A DNA stretch of 63,350 nt, from the NCBI RefSeq assembly GCF_017114985.1, contig NZ_JABXKP010000076.1:1-63350 (forward strand), in the 5' to 3' direction. Positions 54,101 through 62,774 of this stretch are shown in pieces. Every line of letters begins with the position of its first letter. The stretch's first letter is position 1. A program made the translations under genes and the position numbers. The notes beneath the pieces were generated by a model that was not told the DNA's origin, did no database searches, and saw only the letters and a list, made by a program, of their open reading frames with translations. Origin of the DNA: Nostoc sp. JL33 (GTDB lineage Bacteria > Cyanobacteriota > Cyanobacteriia > Cyanobacteriales > Nostocaceae).

Positions 54101-54277
54101 TAGAACTCCTATTTGCACACCATGGCCATCTGGAAGTTTGCTTATAGTCCTTCCCAGTTTTTCTCTAGCCATCCGTGCATAAATACTCGGGCCAGCACCA
54201 ATTGGCTCCAATATTTGTGTTGGAGTCGGCCAGTGAAGCTTCTCATGTGCTAGTTCAAGTAGTCCAGACTGTGGCAT
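51104..54277 (-). CDS. large N6-adenine DNA methylase (Eco57I/type IIG-like)
   Basis: A 1057-residue protein with a helical N-terminal domain (about 1-330) has an SAM-binding motif I (ILDPACGSGIFLVKAF, about 365-380), FGVDVDSQAV, and the catalytic loop VVGNAPWG, a variant of N-P-P-F/Y/W with Ala. A C-terminal target-recognition part follows, with VPIPQ as in specificity domains. Type IIG enzymes carry both nuclease and methylase, but no clear N-terminal PD-(D/E)XK was found. The overlapping downstream gene supplies a candidate nuclease. BREX PglX is another possible relative, but no other BREX gene is seen. Confidence 0.8.
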   Translation of the reverse strand: MPQSGLLELAHEKLHWPTPTQILEPIGAGPSIYARMAREKLGRTISKLPDGHGVQIGVLAANPEGNSTEAPIAIVCNFEMEVSEATLRETYKLAWSFSRTPSLITTEPNRLRIWTCYEEPPDEYEIIHPVVEVSRRELESFSQSSLSEQAAETLRLHWADLVTGQFFQEHSQRFQRSQAADQMLLSNLKSVRQQLNALELDYDTIHDLLARIIFIQFLFHRKDSQGNPALDAKFLANLYRMGELSAKYSNLPEILINHRDTYQFFRWLNGKFNGDLFPGKGATEEERDAEWQIEEAKVTQAHLNLLAEFVRGDLEMEKGQRCLWPYYRFDVIPLDFISSIYEEFVSKESGTGIHYTPEHIVDFILDGVLSWNSQEWNIKILDPACGSGIFLVKAFQRLIYRWEQAHLNRTIQPSDLRSLLENNLFGVDVDSQAVRVASFSLYLTMLDKIEPLYYWENEFHFPRLREHQLINADFFQEDKEGFRSDADAAKYDLVVGNAPWGRNTVTQTAKSWAGDEWKITYGNIGPLFLPKAAALTKLGGQIAMMQPAGVLIFNQIGTAKEFRAKLFSEFKVEEIVNLSALRFGLFKNAISPACIITMSVMLPDGEPLIYICPKPVLTNEDDYHIVIEPHDINTIYPHEAIVDPLVWTGLMWGGRRDLSFMRRLSQELSIEKLKQSGIAKTRQGVVRGDKRKLQGEIQNKRILKSSNFLKRSLLYLKAEELPINSDSRTHSKDSTNFAAFQLPQMILKLSWQKNSGRFRSVIIEANDTNEGIICSESYVSIHIDEQYFLQLSAACLAYNSKLAVYYLLLSSGRFASYIPEVNVDDLLRVPIPQSQVEVLQNIKNVEEVDQSIRQAFLFKDSEWVLIEDLFNYTLPDFKGDSSSPGRQRTRRRDNGQSENNTEPELTAYCEYFLRVLKAGFGKDKQVCATIFQEQTSTRLPVRLVAIHLNRPDYEGVHIKAIDSPNLLEQLENLNQLCLDRGATEDGGIFYQRVARVYDSIQLNGLKLPTIYLIKPDKIRYWTRSMALRDADEVAADIMMWRSKFDNESEVIQESYSG

Positions 54278-54667
54278 TCTATTCTTTAAGCTGCATTAGA
54301 GTATGATTTCATATTTCAACCACCACATTGTGATGAATTGATTCATTTTATTCAACAGTACAAAAGTATTAGTCACTGCTGCAACAATACTAAGTGCAGT
54401 TTTAAAAATTTTGATGAGGGTAATCACCTGCATCAAAAAAACACGCTCCAACACAAAAAAAGCCCCCGGTATTTCTACCAGGGGTGAAAGATATAATACC
54501 ATTTCACTTGATGTTTGTCGGAGATGCCCCTGCTTGTACCTCTACTTAGATAACAGGTAGTCAGCGCAGTCTTCTCCTCCGGGGAAGCAAGCTATGCGTA
54601 GCGTCTCCGACAGGAGAAGGGCTGGAGTGTTTCTCAAATATTACACCAAAAGCAATCAGGTATAAAA
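54278..54667. other. intergenic region with clpC terminator and a repeat
   Basis: It holds the terminator listed separately and, at about 54565-54615, a palindromic repeat (CTTCTCCTCC with AGGAGAAGG and GCGTAGCGTCTCCGAC) of the CTACGAGACGC group. A 68-codon frame at 54296-54502 crosses the terminator and is not taken as a gene. Confidence 0.6.
54455..54485 (-). terminator. rho-independent terminator of clpC
   Basis: On the minus strand, CCCCTGGTA pairs with TACCGGGGG across a short loop and is followed by C and seven T. It lies about 180 nt after the clpC stop, with a repeat in between. Confidence 0.85.
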
Positions 54668-57121
54668 TTAGCCAACATTTGCCAAGAGTAATTCTCGTTT
54701 TTCTGATTTTTGTACTCTCACCTGAGAGTCATCATCAACATCGATAATCGCTGTGTCTCCATCTGTAATTTCACCAGACAGCATTGCTTCGGCGAGAGAA
54801 TCTTCTAGGAGGCGCATAATTGCCCGACGTAATGGCCTAGCACCATAACTAGGGTTGTAGCCTTCTTGAATTACACGCTCTTTGAAGCGATCGCTAACTT
54901 CTAGGATAATTCCTCTTTCCGTCAAGCGGCTAGCAACATCACGGAGCATAATCTCAGCGATTTGCTTAACTTCATCCTTGGAAAGCTGGGTGAAGACGAT
55001 AATCTCATCGAGACGGTTGAGGAACTCTGGACGGAAGTAAGCTTTCAATTCCTCATTTACCAAGGTGCGGATGCGGTTGTAACTAGCGTCGGCTTGAGTG
55101 TCGAAGTCAAAGCCTAAACCACTACCACCTTTTTCAATCACCTTGGAACCGATGTTAGAAGTCAAAATGATCAGCGTGTTCTTGAAGTCCACTTTCCGAC
55201 CTTTGGCATCGGTAAGATGGCCGTCATCCAAGAGTTGCAGCAGCATATTGAATATATCGGGGTGAGCTTTTTCGATTTCGTCGAATAGCAGCACTGTATA
55301 AGGTTTCCGCCGCACAGCTTCCGTCAGCTGTCCGCCTTCGTCGTATCCCACATAACCAGGAGGCGAACCAATCAGCTTGGCGACGGTGTGGCTTTCCATG
55401 TATTCGGACATATCTAGCCGAATCATCGAGTCTTCCGAACCGAAGAAGTAGCCAGCTAGTGCCTTCGCCAATTCTGTTTTACCGACTCCAGTAGGGCCAG
55501 AGAAGATAAAGCTAGCAATGGGACGATTGGGATTTTTTAGTCCGACGCGGGCGCGACGGATACCGCGAGATACAGCCGAGACTGCTTGCTCTTGTCCGAT
55601 GAGTCGTTGATGCAGAGTGTCTTCCAGGTGCAGGAGCAACTCTGACTCAGATTCAGTTAGTTTGTTAACTGGTACGCCAGTCCAAGAGGCAACGATTTGG
55701 GCGATGTCTTCTTCGTCAACTACATTAGAGTTGACAGGTTGACCATTTTGTGCAAACGTTGCTTGCAGTTGTTCTGCAAGTTCTAATTCTTGGTCGCGCA
55801 GGCTTCCAGCTTTGTCAAAATCTTGGACTCTGACTGCTGCTTCTTTAGATTTGGTAACGCCAGCGAGTTCCCGCTTAAGTTCTTTATTCGGAGAACTTTG
55901 AGAGTTCCGCAGATGAACGCGAGAACCTGCTTCATCAATCAAGTCTATTGCCTTATCGGGCAAGAAGCGATCGCTAATATAGCGGTCTGATAATTCTGCT
56001 GCTGCTAGAAGTGCCGCATCCGAAATTGTGACTTTGTGGTGTTGTTCATAAGCACCGCGTAAACCGTAGAGAATTTGTACGGTTTCCTCTACTGAGGGTT
56101 CCCCAACCATAATCGGTTGGAAACGACGCTCTAGGGCGGCATCGCGCTCGATATGCTTACGATATTCATCGATGGTAGTTGCGCCGATGCACTGGAGTTC
56201 GCCTCGTGCTAAGGCAGGTTTGAGGATGTTCGCTGCATCCAAGCCACCTTCTGTACCACCAGCGCCAACCAAGGTGTGAATTTCGTCAATCACCAGGATG
56301 ATATTGCCTACAGTGCGGACTTCTTCCACGACTTTTTTGATGCGTTCTTCAAAATCGCCACGGAAGCGAGTTCCAGCTACCAATGACCCCATATCGAGGC
56401 TGATAACTTGTTTGCCTTGTAAGCTTTCGGGAACATCCTGGTTGATAATACGTTGAGCTAGACCTTCTGCGATCGCAGTTTTACCAACTCCTGGTTCTCC
56501 AATCAACACTGGGTTATTCTTAGTGCGGCGACCGAGGATTTGGATAGCACGCTCAATTTCCTTCTGGCGACCAACTACGGGGTCGAGTCTGCCTTCTTGT
56601 GCTAATTTGGTCAAATTCCTGCCAAACTCTTCCATAGTTAGCGGTTGCGTGCGCTTTTGATTACCACTACCAGCGAAAGCCGGTGCATTTTCACCCAAAC
56701 GGCGAACGATGGCACTGCGGACACTCTTGAAGTCAACCCCTAGATTTTGCAGTACTTTGGCGGCGACACCTTCACCAGCCTCGGTCAATCCCAAGAGTAA
56801 ATGTTCAGTGTTAATGTAATTCTGTCCCAGACTATGAGCTTCTTTAAACGATTGCTCGAAGAGGCTTTTCACCTTCGGGGTAAAAGGAATTTCTGGTGGT
56901 ACAAAGCCAGAACCTCTACCAATAATTTTTTCTACCTCACGGCGTGCGTCTTTGAGGGTAACGCCTAATTCGGCCAGCACTTTAGCAGCAACCCCAGTTC
57001 CTTCTCCCATCAAACCCAGGAGAATTTGTTCTGTTCCTACAAAGTTATGTCCCAGGCGACGTGCTTCCTCCTGAGCTAGCATAATTACTCTAATTGCTTC
57101 GGAAGTGAAGTGTTCAAACAT
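54668..57121 (-). CDS. clpC: ATP-dependent Clp protease ATPase subunit ClpC
   Basis: ClpC is the AAA+ unfoldase that feeds proteins to ClpP/R and, in photosynthetic cells, acts in protein quality control and import. It has the double Clp-N repeat (MFEHFTSEAIRVIMLAQEEA), first AAA domain with GEPGVGKTAIAEGLAQ and VIDEIHTLVGAG, UVR/middle region, second AAA domain with GPTGVGKTELAKALA and LFDEIEKAHPD, and C-terminal LRRAIMRLLED. I chose the ATG at 57121, giving 817 residues; a longer start at 57178 adds 19 atypical residues. ClpP is not adjacent. Confidence 0.97.
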   Translation of the reverse strand: MFEHFTSEAIRVIMLAQEEARRLGHNFVGTEQILLGLMGEGTGVAAKVLAELGVTLKDARREVEKIIGRGSGFVPPEIPFTPKVKSLFEQSFKEAHSLGQNYINTEHLLLGLTEAGEGVAAKVLQNLGVDFKSVRSAIVRRLGENAPAFAGSGNQKRTQPLTMEEFGRNLTKLAQEGRLDPVVGRQKEIERAIQILGRRTKNNPVLIGEPGVGKTAIAEGLAQRIINQDVPESLQGKQVISLDMGSLVAGTRFRGDFEERIKKVVEEVRTVGNIILVIDEIHTLVGAGGTEGGLDAANILKPALARGELQCIGATTIDEYRKHIERDAALERRFQPIMVGEPSVEETVQILYGLRGAYEQHHKVTISDAALLAAAELSDRYISDRFLPDKAIDLIDEAGSRVHLRNSQSSPNKELKRELAGVTKSKEAAVRVQDFDKAGSLRDQELELAEQLQATFAQNGQPVNSNVVDEEDIAQIVASWTGVPVNKLTESESELLLHLEDTLHQRLIGQEQAVSAVSRGIRRARVGLKNPNRPIASFIFSGPTGVGKTELAKALAGYFFGSEDSMIRLDMSEYMESHTVAKLIGSPPGYVGYDEGGQLTEAVRRKPYTVLLFDEIEKAHPDIFNMLLQLLDDGHLTDAKGRKVDFKNTLIILTSNIGSKVIEKGGSGLGFDFDTQADASYNRIRTLVNEELKAYFRPEFLNRLDEIIVFTQLSKDEVKQIAEIMLRDVASRLTERGIILEVSDRFKERVIQEGYNPSYGARPLRRAIMRLLEDSLAEAMLSGEITDGDTAIIDVDDDSQVRVQKSEKRELLLANVG

Positions 57122-57456
57122 AGCGGGTTCTTGCTCCCTAGCTGCTTGGACTTTGGGTGAGATAAAATTCACCCTCATCTAAAGTTTTTTGTATTTTCTT
57201 AAGGACTAATGTAACTTTATTTAAAGTTAGGTGGCAGTGGTGAGAGCCGTAAGACCTCAGGTGTAGTTGCCGTCTAGTATGAGTGAGGAGTTAGGAGTTA
57301 GGAGTGATGAGTTCGGACTGAATGAGTAGGTAAGGAGTTATCAATTTTACAATTAATTTTTCAGTGCAGAAGATAATTTTCTTTTGCCTTTTCTGCTCCT
57401 CTGCTCTCGGCTAAACTTAAAACTCAGGACTCAGCAATGTTAACTCTTTACTCACG
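57122..57456. promoter_or_regulatory. divergent region upstream of clpC and DUF3288
   Basis: About 335 nt between divergent genes should hold both promoters. It includes a TTAGGAG heptamer array near 57290-57312. No specific operator, such as CIRCE, was recognised. Confidence 0.5.
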
Positions 57457-57753
57457 ATGACTGATGCACCCGCAGGGAAAGACCAACAACATCCTCTTTA
57501 TAATCGCGATCGCCCTGTTATTGATATTTTACTCCTTCAAGAGGCGACAGACTATAACTTAGCAGAATTGGCTCGACTGCGAATGCGTTATCAAGGGTTT
57601 CCAGGCGCGAGAGATATCCAAAAAGACCTAGATAAAGTCTTGCAGCAGTGGGGTTTGACCGAAGCCGAGCTTTATGAGAAAACTCGCAAAATTCACGATT
57701 TGGGGGGAATTTACAAAAGTCGCGGTAAGAAAGAGGAACAGGATTGGAATTAG
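57457..57753 (+). CDS. DUF3288 family protein
   Basis: This 98-residue cyanobacterial protein carries the DUF3288 signature KDQQHPLYNRDRPV, NLAELARLRMRYQGFPGARD and KVLQQWGLTEAELYEKTRKIH. It is soluble and charged, and its function is unknown. It is restricted, as far as I know, to cyanobacteria and relatives. The neighbours give no clue. Confidence 0.88.
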   Translation: MTDAPAGKDQQHPLYNRDRPVIDILLLQEATDYNLAELARLRMRYQGFPGARDIQKDLDKVLQQWGLTEAELYEKTRKIHDLGGIYKSRGKKEEQDWN

Positions 57754-57952
57754 TTATGGGGCATTGGGCAATTCAATGCAAGGATTTTGCGTTCGCGTAG
57801 CGTGTCGGAGACAAAAGTTGCGTGCGGGGGTTCCCCCCGTTGAGCAAACTTTTCAAGACAGATTTTAGATTTTGGATTAAATTTCAATTCTTTAATCTAA
57901 AATTCTTACTCCCCCACTCCCCACTCCCCACTCCCCACTCCCCTTTATTTGC
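57754..57952. repeat. repeats between DUF3288 and the export cassette
   Basis: In order: GCGTTCGCGTAGCGTGTCGG, of the CTACGAGACGC family, and GTGCGGGGGTTCCCCCCGTT, sharing the DUF29 insert core. A CCCCACT heptamer array follows at about 57908-57945. Confidence 0.75.
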
Positions 57953-59326
57953 TCAAACATCTACAATTAGCCTTGCTTTTCTCAAAAAGAATTGGAGTAT
58001 AGTTTCTTGTTTAGAAATAATATCGGCTCTGCCTTCCATTCCCATTTGAATAGAACATTGTCTGTCTCCTCGACCTAAAGACAGGCTTTGAGGTTCAATT
58101 GTTACCTCATAGAAGGCAGCACCTTTGGGAGTAGTTGCAGTAGCACCTGTAGCAGCACCATTATTCGCTGGTGGAAAAAATGCATCTGGAGAAATTGATT
58201 TAACTTTACCTTTGAGAGTACCGTAATCGGGATAAGGACAAGCAGAAACTCGCATTTGCACGTTTTGTCCTGCCTTCAACTTGCTTTTATCCTCAGTTCC
58301 TACCACTGCCTTAATCACCAAGGGGGCAGAAGTAGGAACAATTTGGGCAATTTCATCTCCAGGGCGCAATGTTTGGCCGGGGTTACGTAGGTTTAGCTTG
58401 GAAATCACACCGTCTGCTGTGGCAGAAATGATCGTCTCCTTAAGCTCGGTATTCACTTGTTTAAGTTCGCGGCCATCATGCTCGAACTGTTTTTGCGTTT
58501 CAATCCGTTGCTGAATAAGCGCGTTGCGTTCTTTGTCTAATGTGGCGATGGTAGCTTCTCCCGTTGCTTTTTCTTGAGCAATGCGTTCTTGGGCGATCGC
58601 AATTTCTGCCGAAGTTGGATTCAGGGCAGTTTGTAAGCTTTGCAATTTGGCTTTGGCAGCCTCAAGTACTTGTTCTTGCTGGCGAACAGCTAGTTGTGCT
58701 TCCTCGAATTGATCTTGTGACAAAGCTCCAATTTTGGCTACGCTCTCATATCGGTTTCGCTTTGTCTGGGCTGCTGTTAAGCCAGCAGTTGCAGCTCTGA
58801 CGTTTGCAAAGGCTTCATGGACATCACTAACAGTAGTAATTTGCTTGTCTCGATAGCCCCGCTTGCGACTGCTCAATTCTGCTTCAGCCCCCGCAACCGC
58901 ACGCTTACTGCTGTCAGTTTGGGCTAGAATTTGGTTATTAACAGCATGAATCTGAGCGTTGATTTGCACCAGTTGTAATTTTGTTTGCCCAATGCTACTT
59001 TCTAGTTGGCTCTTTTTGGTTTGCAGGCGGGAGTCGTCAATAGTAGCGATCGCATCTCCTGTTTTAACAACCTGATTCTCTTTCACAAAAATCCGCATAA
59101 CTGGGCCTTCCGTAGCAGCCTGAACCAGCCGCAACTCGCCAGCCGGACGCAGACTTGCCTGTGCTTGAACGGTGACTTTGTATTCAGCTACAGAGGCGAC
59201 GGCAACTGCTATTGTCACACTAACCAATGCGATCGCGCCGCCAATAGTAGTCCAACTACCAAGTGGTGGCAGAAAATCACTTTCTTCAACTTGGGGCAGC
59301 ACGGCAGAATTAGATTGACTAACCAT
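57953..59326 (-). CDS. HlyD-family periplasmic adaptor for peptide/protein export
   Basis: This membrane-fusion protein bridges an inner-membrane exporter and an outer-membrane channel. It has one N-terminal helix (about 28-50), a split biotinyl-lipoyl motif (VMRIFVKENQVVKTGDAIATID and ISATADGVISKLNLRNPGQTLRPGDEI), a long coiled coil (about 105-300) and a C-terminal beta domain with DYGTLKGKVKSISPDAF. It is 122 nt downstream of the C39-peptidase ABC transporter on the same strand, so the two form one export system. Outer-membrane partner TolC is encoded elsewhere. Confidence 0.9.
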   Translation of the reverse strand: MVSQSNSAVLPQVEESDFLPPLGSWTTIGGAIALVSVTIAVAVASVAEYKVTVQAQASLRPAGELRLVQAATEGPVMRIFVKENQVVKTGDAIATIDDSRLQTKKSQLESSIGQTKLQLVQINAQIHAVNNQILAQTDSSKRAVAGAEAELSSRKRGYRDKQITTVSDVHEAFANVRAATAGLTAAQTKRNRYESVAKIGALSQDQFEEAQLAVRQQEQVLEAAKAKLQSLQTALNPTSAEIAIAQERIAQEKATGEATIATLDKERNALIQQRIETQKQFEHDGRELKQVNTELKETIISATADGVISKLNLRNPGQTLRPGDEIAQIVPTSAPLVIKAVVGTEDKSKLKAGQNVQMRVSACPYPDYGTLKGKVKSISPDAFFPPANNGAATGATATTPKGAAFYEVTIEPQSLSLGRGDRQCSIQMGMEGRADIISKQETILQFFLRKARLIVDV

Positions 59327-59371
59327 AACAAGTACCTAAACAGAATTAATTACGAATTACGAATTACGTAG

Positions 59372-59440
59372 CTTGCTTCTCGCCTTCTCTACGTTCGCGT
59401 AGCGTGTCGCAGACAGACGCTACGCGAATGGCGAGTATTA
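59372..59440. repeat. CTACGAGACGC-family repeat between the export genes
   Basis: CTTCTCTACGTTCGCGTAGC and, 10 nt later, GACGCTACGCGAATGGCGAG form a hairpin between the two export genes. It may lower expression of the downstream HlyD gene, which is a guess. Confidence 0.6.
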
Positions 59441-59448
59441 GGAATTAG

Positions 59449-61665
59449 TCAACTGATGGTGACATATTTGCCATTAGCAGAAGAGCCGGAATTCACTAGT
59501 AAACTAGGAGTTGATGGCCGAACATTCTCTAGGAAGTCCAAGTGATTGCCAGCAATTTGGCGCAATTCTTCTGGAGAACCTTGGATTTGCAAACGTCCTT
59601 TCTCTAGTAATACAATCCAATCGGCTCGCCCAATGACTCTGGGACGGTGACTAATTAAAATTGTGGTTTTGCCTTGGCGATGGGCAAGCAGTCGATCTAG
59701 TACTTCAACTTCACTGGCCGGATCGAGAGCGCCAGTAGATTCATCTAAAATCAGTATTGGCGGGTTAGTAATTATCGCTCTGGCGATCGCTAATCTCTGC
59801 CGTTGTCCACCAGAAAGATTCGCTCCAAATTCTCCCAAGACAGTATGATACTTGTCAGGTAATTCGCTAATAAATTCATCAGCTCCTGCAATCTGGCAAG
59901 CTGTGACAATTTCTTCAAAAGTCACGTCAGGATAGCTAAAGTGGAAGTTATCAAAGATTGAGCGACTCCAGAAGTGCGGGTCTTGCGGTACTAAGACTAC
60001 CTGCTGTCGCAGGCATTCTAAAGATAAGTCTTGTTTGTTATAGATGCCATAACGGATATTGCCTGACTGGAGGGAATATAAACCAGCAATCAGTTTGGCT
60101 AGGCTACTTTTACCACAACCAGATTTACCAATTAAAGCAATCACTTTACCACCAGGGATAGTCAACGAAAAATCTTGCAACAGGTCAACTCTACCAGCAT
60201 GGTGAAAGTTAACTTTAGTGCAGATAATATTTGCATCAGTAGGAATTTTTGCCCAAGGCTTTTTCTCTTCATTCGAGTCTTCTGCGGTAGCGTCAATCAC
60301 TTCTGACATCCGTTGGATGACAATTTGGGCAGTAATAAACTCATCAGCTAACCCTATTAGTGAAGTTAAGAAACCGAGAAAGTTGCCACTCATGCCGTTA
60401 AAGGCTAGTAGCTGACCAATAGATAATGTGTGATTAATTACTAAATAACTGCCTAACCAGAGTAAAGCTATATTAGTTATAGTTGAAAGAATATTAGTGA
60501 ATGTGCTGCTGTATAGCTCCAACTTCATCGTACTCCAGCCTAAGTTAGCGAGGCGACCATAATTGGTTTGATATTCTTGCCAAGCTTGCGGAGTTGCTTG
60601 GGTCGTTTTGAGTACTTGGACGCCGCGAAAGGTTTCCACCAAAAAGCCTTGGTTTTCAGTGCCTAAAACGATCATCTTACGAGTTTTCTGGCGTAAGGCG
60701 GGTAGGAAAAGCAGGTTAACTAAGGTGACGACGATAAAGGCCAATACCGAAGCCAGAGTCAGTTGCCAACTCAAAAACACCATAAAGCCCAAGGAAACTA
60801 CAGCAATAAAAAATTGGCTGGGTAAACCAAGAACAATCTGCGAAACTAAGTTATTGATCGCATGAATATCGGCAATTCGGCTGACGACTTCCCCACTACG
60901 ATGTCCTTCAAAGTAAGATAAGGGCAAGTGTAAAAGTTTTCGACCGTAGTCCAGCAGCAGTCCTAATTGCAACCTTTGACCGAAGTGACCGATCAGGTGA
61001 GACTGTACCAAACCAATTGCACTTTTAAATAAGTTTATGGCAATTACCCCAAGTGCCACGGTAGTTAATAGTTGAGTATCTCCCCGCACTAGCACATCAT
61101 CGGTGAGGAGTTGCATCATCAAAGGATAGGCTAGAGACAAAAGTCCGATGACAATATTGATGGCGATCGCCTGGCCCAGGAGGAAGCGATAAGGCCAAAC
61201 ACGCACCAGATAGCGTCCAAAGCCAGTCATTTTGTCATCCGCCTGCTCATAAAAACGGGTGTCGTCTGGCACCAATAGCAGCATAACCCCATTGCTCCAA
61301 CCCTCAACTAATTCCTTACGGCTGAGGTAGCGGATACCAAACCCAGGATCGGATATTACATATTTTTTACCCTTTTGCCCGTATAAAACTACCCAGTGAT
61401 AGCCTTTCCAATGTATAATTGCGGGCATTGGAGCTTTATCTAAACTGTCGATCAGTTGAGGAGAAGCTTTGACTTGGCGAACATTAAATCCCAAAGCTTC
61501 TGCACCCCGATTCAAACCAAGTAGGGTAGTCCCTCGCGATCCCGTGCCTACCGCTTCTCGTACCCGGCTCAGAGTCAAAGTGCGTCCGTAATGTTTGGCA
61601 ACAGTTGCAAGGGAAGCAGCGCCACAATCTTCTTCACTGTGTTGCAATATGCTTTGGTATTTCAT
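59449..61665 (-). CDS. peptidase-containing ABC transporter (C39 peptidase, PCAT)
   Basis: PCATs cut leaders after a double glycine and export the released cargo. The N-terminal C39 peptidase has Cys14 (EEDCGAAS), His90 (HWKGYHWVVLYG) and Asp106 (ISDPG). Six membrane helices follow (about 155-440). The ATPase domain has Walker A GKSGCGKSSLAKLI, signature LSGGQRQRLAIARA, Walker B ILILDESTGALD and the switch His in ISHRPR. At 738 residues it is complete. A GG-leader precursor lies 355 nt upstream and the HlyD adaptor just downstream, making a complete export cassette. Confidence 0.95.
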   Translation of the reverse strand: MKYQSILQHSEEDCGAASLATVAKHYGRTLTLSRVREAVGTGSRGTTLLGLNRGAEALGFNVRQVKASPQLIDSLDKAPMPAIIHWKGYHWVVLYGQKGKKYVISDPGFGIRYLSRKELVEGWSNGVMLLLVPDDTRFYEQADDKMTGFGRYLVRVWPYRFLLGQAIAINIVIGLLSLAYPLMMQLLTDDVLVRGDTQLLTTVALGVIAINLFKSAIGLVQSHLIGHFGQRLQLGLLLDYGRKLLHLPLSYFEGHRSGEVVSRIADIHAINNLVSQIVLGLPSQFFIAVVSLGFMVFLSWQLTLASVLAFIVVTLVNLLFLPALRQKTRKMIVLGTENQGFLVETFRGVQVLKTTQATPQAWQEYQTNYGRLANLGWSTMKLELYSSTFTNILSTITNIALLWLGSYLVINHTLSIGQLLAFNGMSGNFLGFLTSLIGLADEFITAQIVIQRMSEVIDATAEDSNEEKKPWAKIPTDANIICTKVNFHHAGRVDLLQDFSLTIPGGKVIALIGKSGCGKSSLAKLIAGLYSLQSGNIRYGIYNKQDLSLECLRQQVVLVPQDPHFWSRSIFDNFHFSYPDVTFEEIVTACQIAGADEFISELPDKYHTVLGEFGANLSGGQRQRLAIARAIITNPPILILDESTGALDPASEVEVLDRLLAHRQGKTTILISHRPRVIGRADWIVLLEKGRLQIQGSPEELRQIAGNHLDFLENVRPSTPSLLVNSGSSANGKYVTIS

Positions 61666-61800
61666 TGTTTAATGATTAAAATTAGTAAACAGGGAACTGT
61701 TGTTACTCAAACGTACTAATTCCTGAAGAAATTAAAACTATTCTTGTTTAAATCCCTACCTATTCACTTATCAGTTAATCCTGATAAGTGAATAGTGCCA

Positions 61801-61838
61801 AGACTGCCTCAAAAATTCATCCTTTGAGGCAGTTTTGC
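61801..61838 (-). terminator. terminator-like hairpin after the precursor gene
   Basis: ACTGCCTCAAA and TTTGAGGCAGT form an 11-bp stem with about 13 nt of loop. It carries TTTT on the plus-strand side and little on the minus, so its direction is uncertain. Confidence 0.45.
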
Positions 61839-61915
61839 TATCTAGACAAAATGCCTAGAAAAGTTGCAGAAAATCTAACTCTACGATAGATGGGAGAAAG
61901 ATGAGATTGTGTGGT

Positions 61916-61968
61916 AGTTAAAGTAGATTGGGTTATGCAGAGCGTAATCCAACCTACTTTAACTACTG
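61916..61968 (-). terminator. long hairpin directly after the precursor gene
   Basis: TAGTTAAAGTAG and CTACTTTAACTA flank an inner TTGGGTTA / TAATCCAA stem, about 20 bp in all with one mismatch. It lies about 55 nt after the precursor stop. Confidence 0.5.
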
Positions 61969-62020
61969 CAAAAATGAGATTTAGTTGTTGGTAATTCCAA
62001 AAGATAATGTCAGGTCGTCA

Positions 62021-62380
62021 TTATCTAATGTTTGCTTTTGCTGAGGAGATGACATCATTATATACCCCTCCATTTAATTTTGAAAGGTCAGAATATTCTC
62101 CTGGCCCCAAAATTATACCTGAACCACTATAGTTAGCATCTGACCAAAACGTCCATTGACCAGAATAGACTTTAATCGATGATATTCTATCGTTAAAAAC
62201 ATTGGGGTCGAACAAAGAGACGTCATAATCAAAAATAGTTGAAGGAGTTCCTGAGAAATTTGCATCAGTAAATACTTGCGCTGAAGCACCACCACTAACA
62301 GTAGCAGCTGCTTCATGGTCAAGGTCTTGCACCAATTCGATGCTATAGAGGTCTTGGGTTTGGTTGTTGATGTTAGACAT
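62021..62380 (-). CDS. double-glycine-leader precursor with beta/gamma-crystallin-like core
   Basis: The first 31 residues look like a C39-peptidase leader: acidic, with ELVQDLDHEAAATVSGG and cleavage expected after Gly30-Gly31. The 88-residue core (A-S-A-Q-V-F-T-D on) resembles a two-motif beta/gamma-crystallin domain: FTDANFSG and FWSDANYSG start each motif, and NDRISS (63-68) and NDVISS (108-113) match the (N/D)(N/D)xx(S/T)S calcium-clamp signature. AAGGA 8 nt before the ATG supports the start. It would be exported and bind calcium. It is much larger and more ordered than a bacteriocin; a secreted structural or protease-inhibitor role is equally plausible. Confidence 0.8.
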   Translation of the reverse strand: MSNINNQTQDLYSIELVQDLDHEAAATVSGGASAQVFTDANFSGTPSTIFDYDVSLFDPNVFNDRISSIKVYSGQWTFWSDANYSGSGIILGPGEYSDLSKLNGGVYNDVISSAKANIR

Positions 62381-62774
62381 TGTTTTTGTCCTTAGTTAAT
62401 TGAATCTGTGCGGCGATCGCGTTTTAGGTGTTCGCTTTTACTGCACCCTTTTACAATAGATAAATTTAATTAGACGCGCATCGTCAAGTTAGGAAATTGA
62501 CTTTCCAATTCTGGAAAGTCAATTTCCGAAGATAACTAAAACTTCCAGGACTTACGCACTCAGATCCCCCAACCCCCTTAAAAAGCTCTAGAAATCCCCC
62601 CTTTTTAAGGCTACGGTGTACAGATAAGTCATCGAATTACCCAAAACAAAAACCTCACCCTGTCCTATCGGACATCCCTCTCCTTAATAAGGAGAGGGAC
62701 AGCTTTTGCATAGCAAAATCAGGGTGAGGTTTTGATTTGTGGGTTGTAGAGTTTCAGCCTTCAGTGCGTAAGTC
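62381..62774. other. intergenic region mostly occupied by a MITE-like element
   Basis: Between the precursor gene and the small frame at 62775 lie the precursor's promoter (about 62381-62546), with an inverted GACTTTCC/GGAAAGTC hairpin at 62502-62525, and the 230-bp element listed separately. Confidence 0.55.

Larger units (their letters stand above)
61666..62020. other. spacer between precursor and transporter, with three hairpins
   Basis: Hairpins: ATTCACTTATCAG with its inverse at about 61760-61795; GACTGCCTCAAA with its inverse at 61801-61838; and TAGTTAAAGTAG with its inverse at 61916-61968. The last would follow the precursor gene and partly stop transcription. Read-through could set a high precursor-to-transporter ratio, an inference. 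Confidence 0.6.

Noticed and set aside
51104..54277. Complete BREX locus
   Set aside because: The methylase looks distantly like PglX, but no brxA, brxB, brxC, pglZ or brxL gene is nearby.
54296..54502. 68-codon minus-strand frame between clpC and the methylase
   Set aside because: It runs through the clpC terminator hairpin and has no recognisable content.
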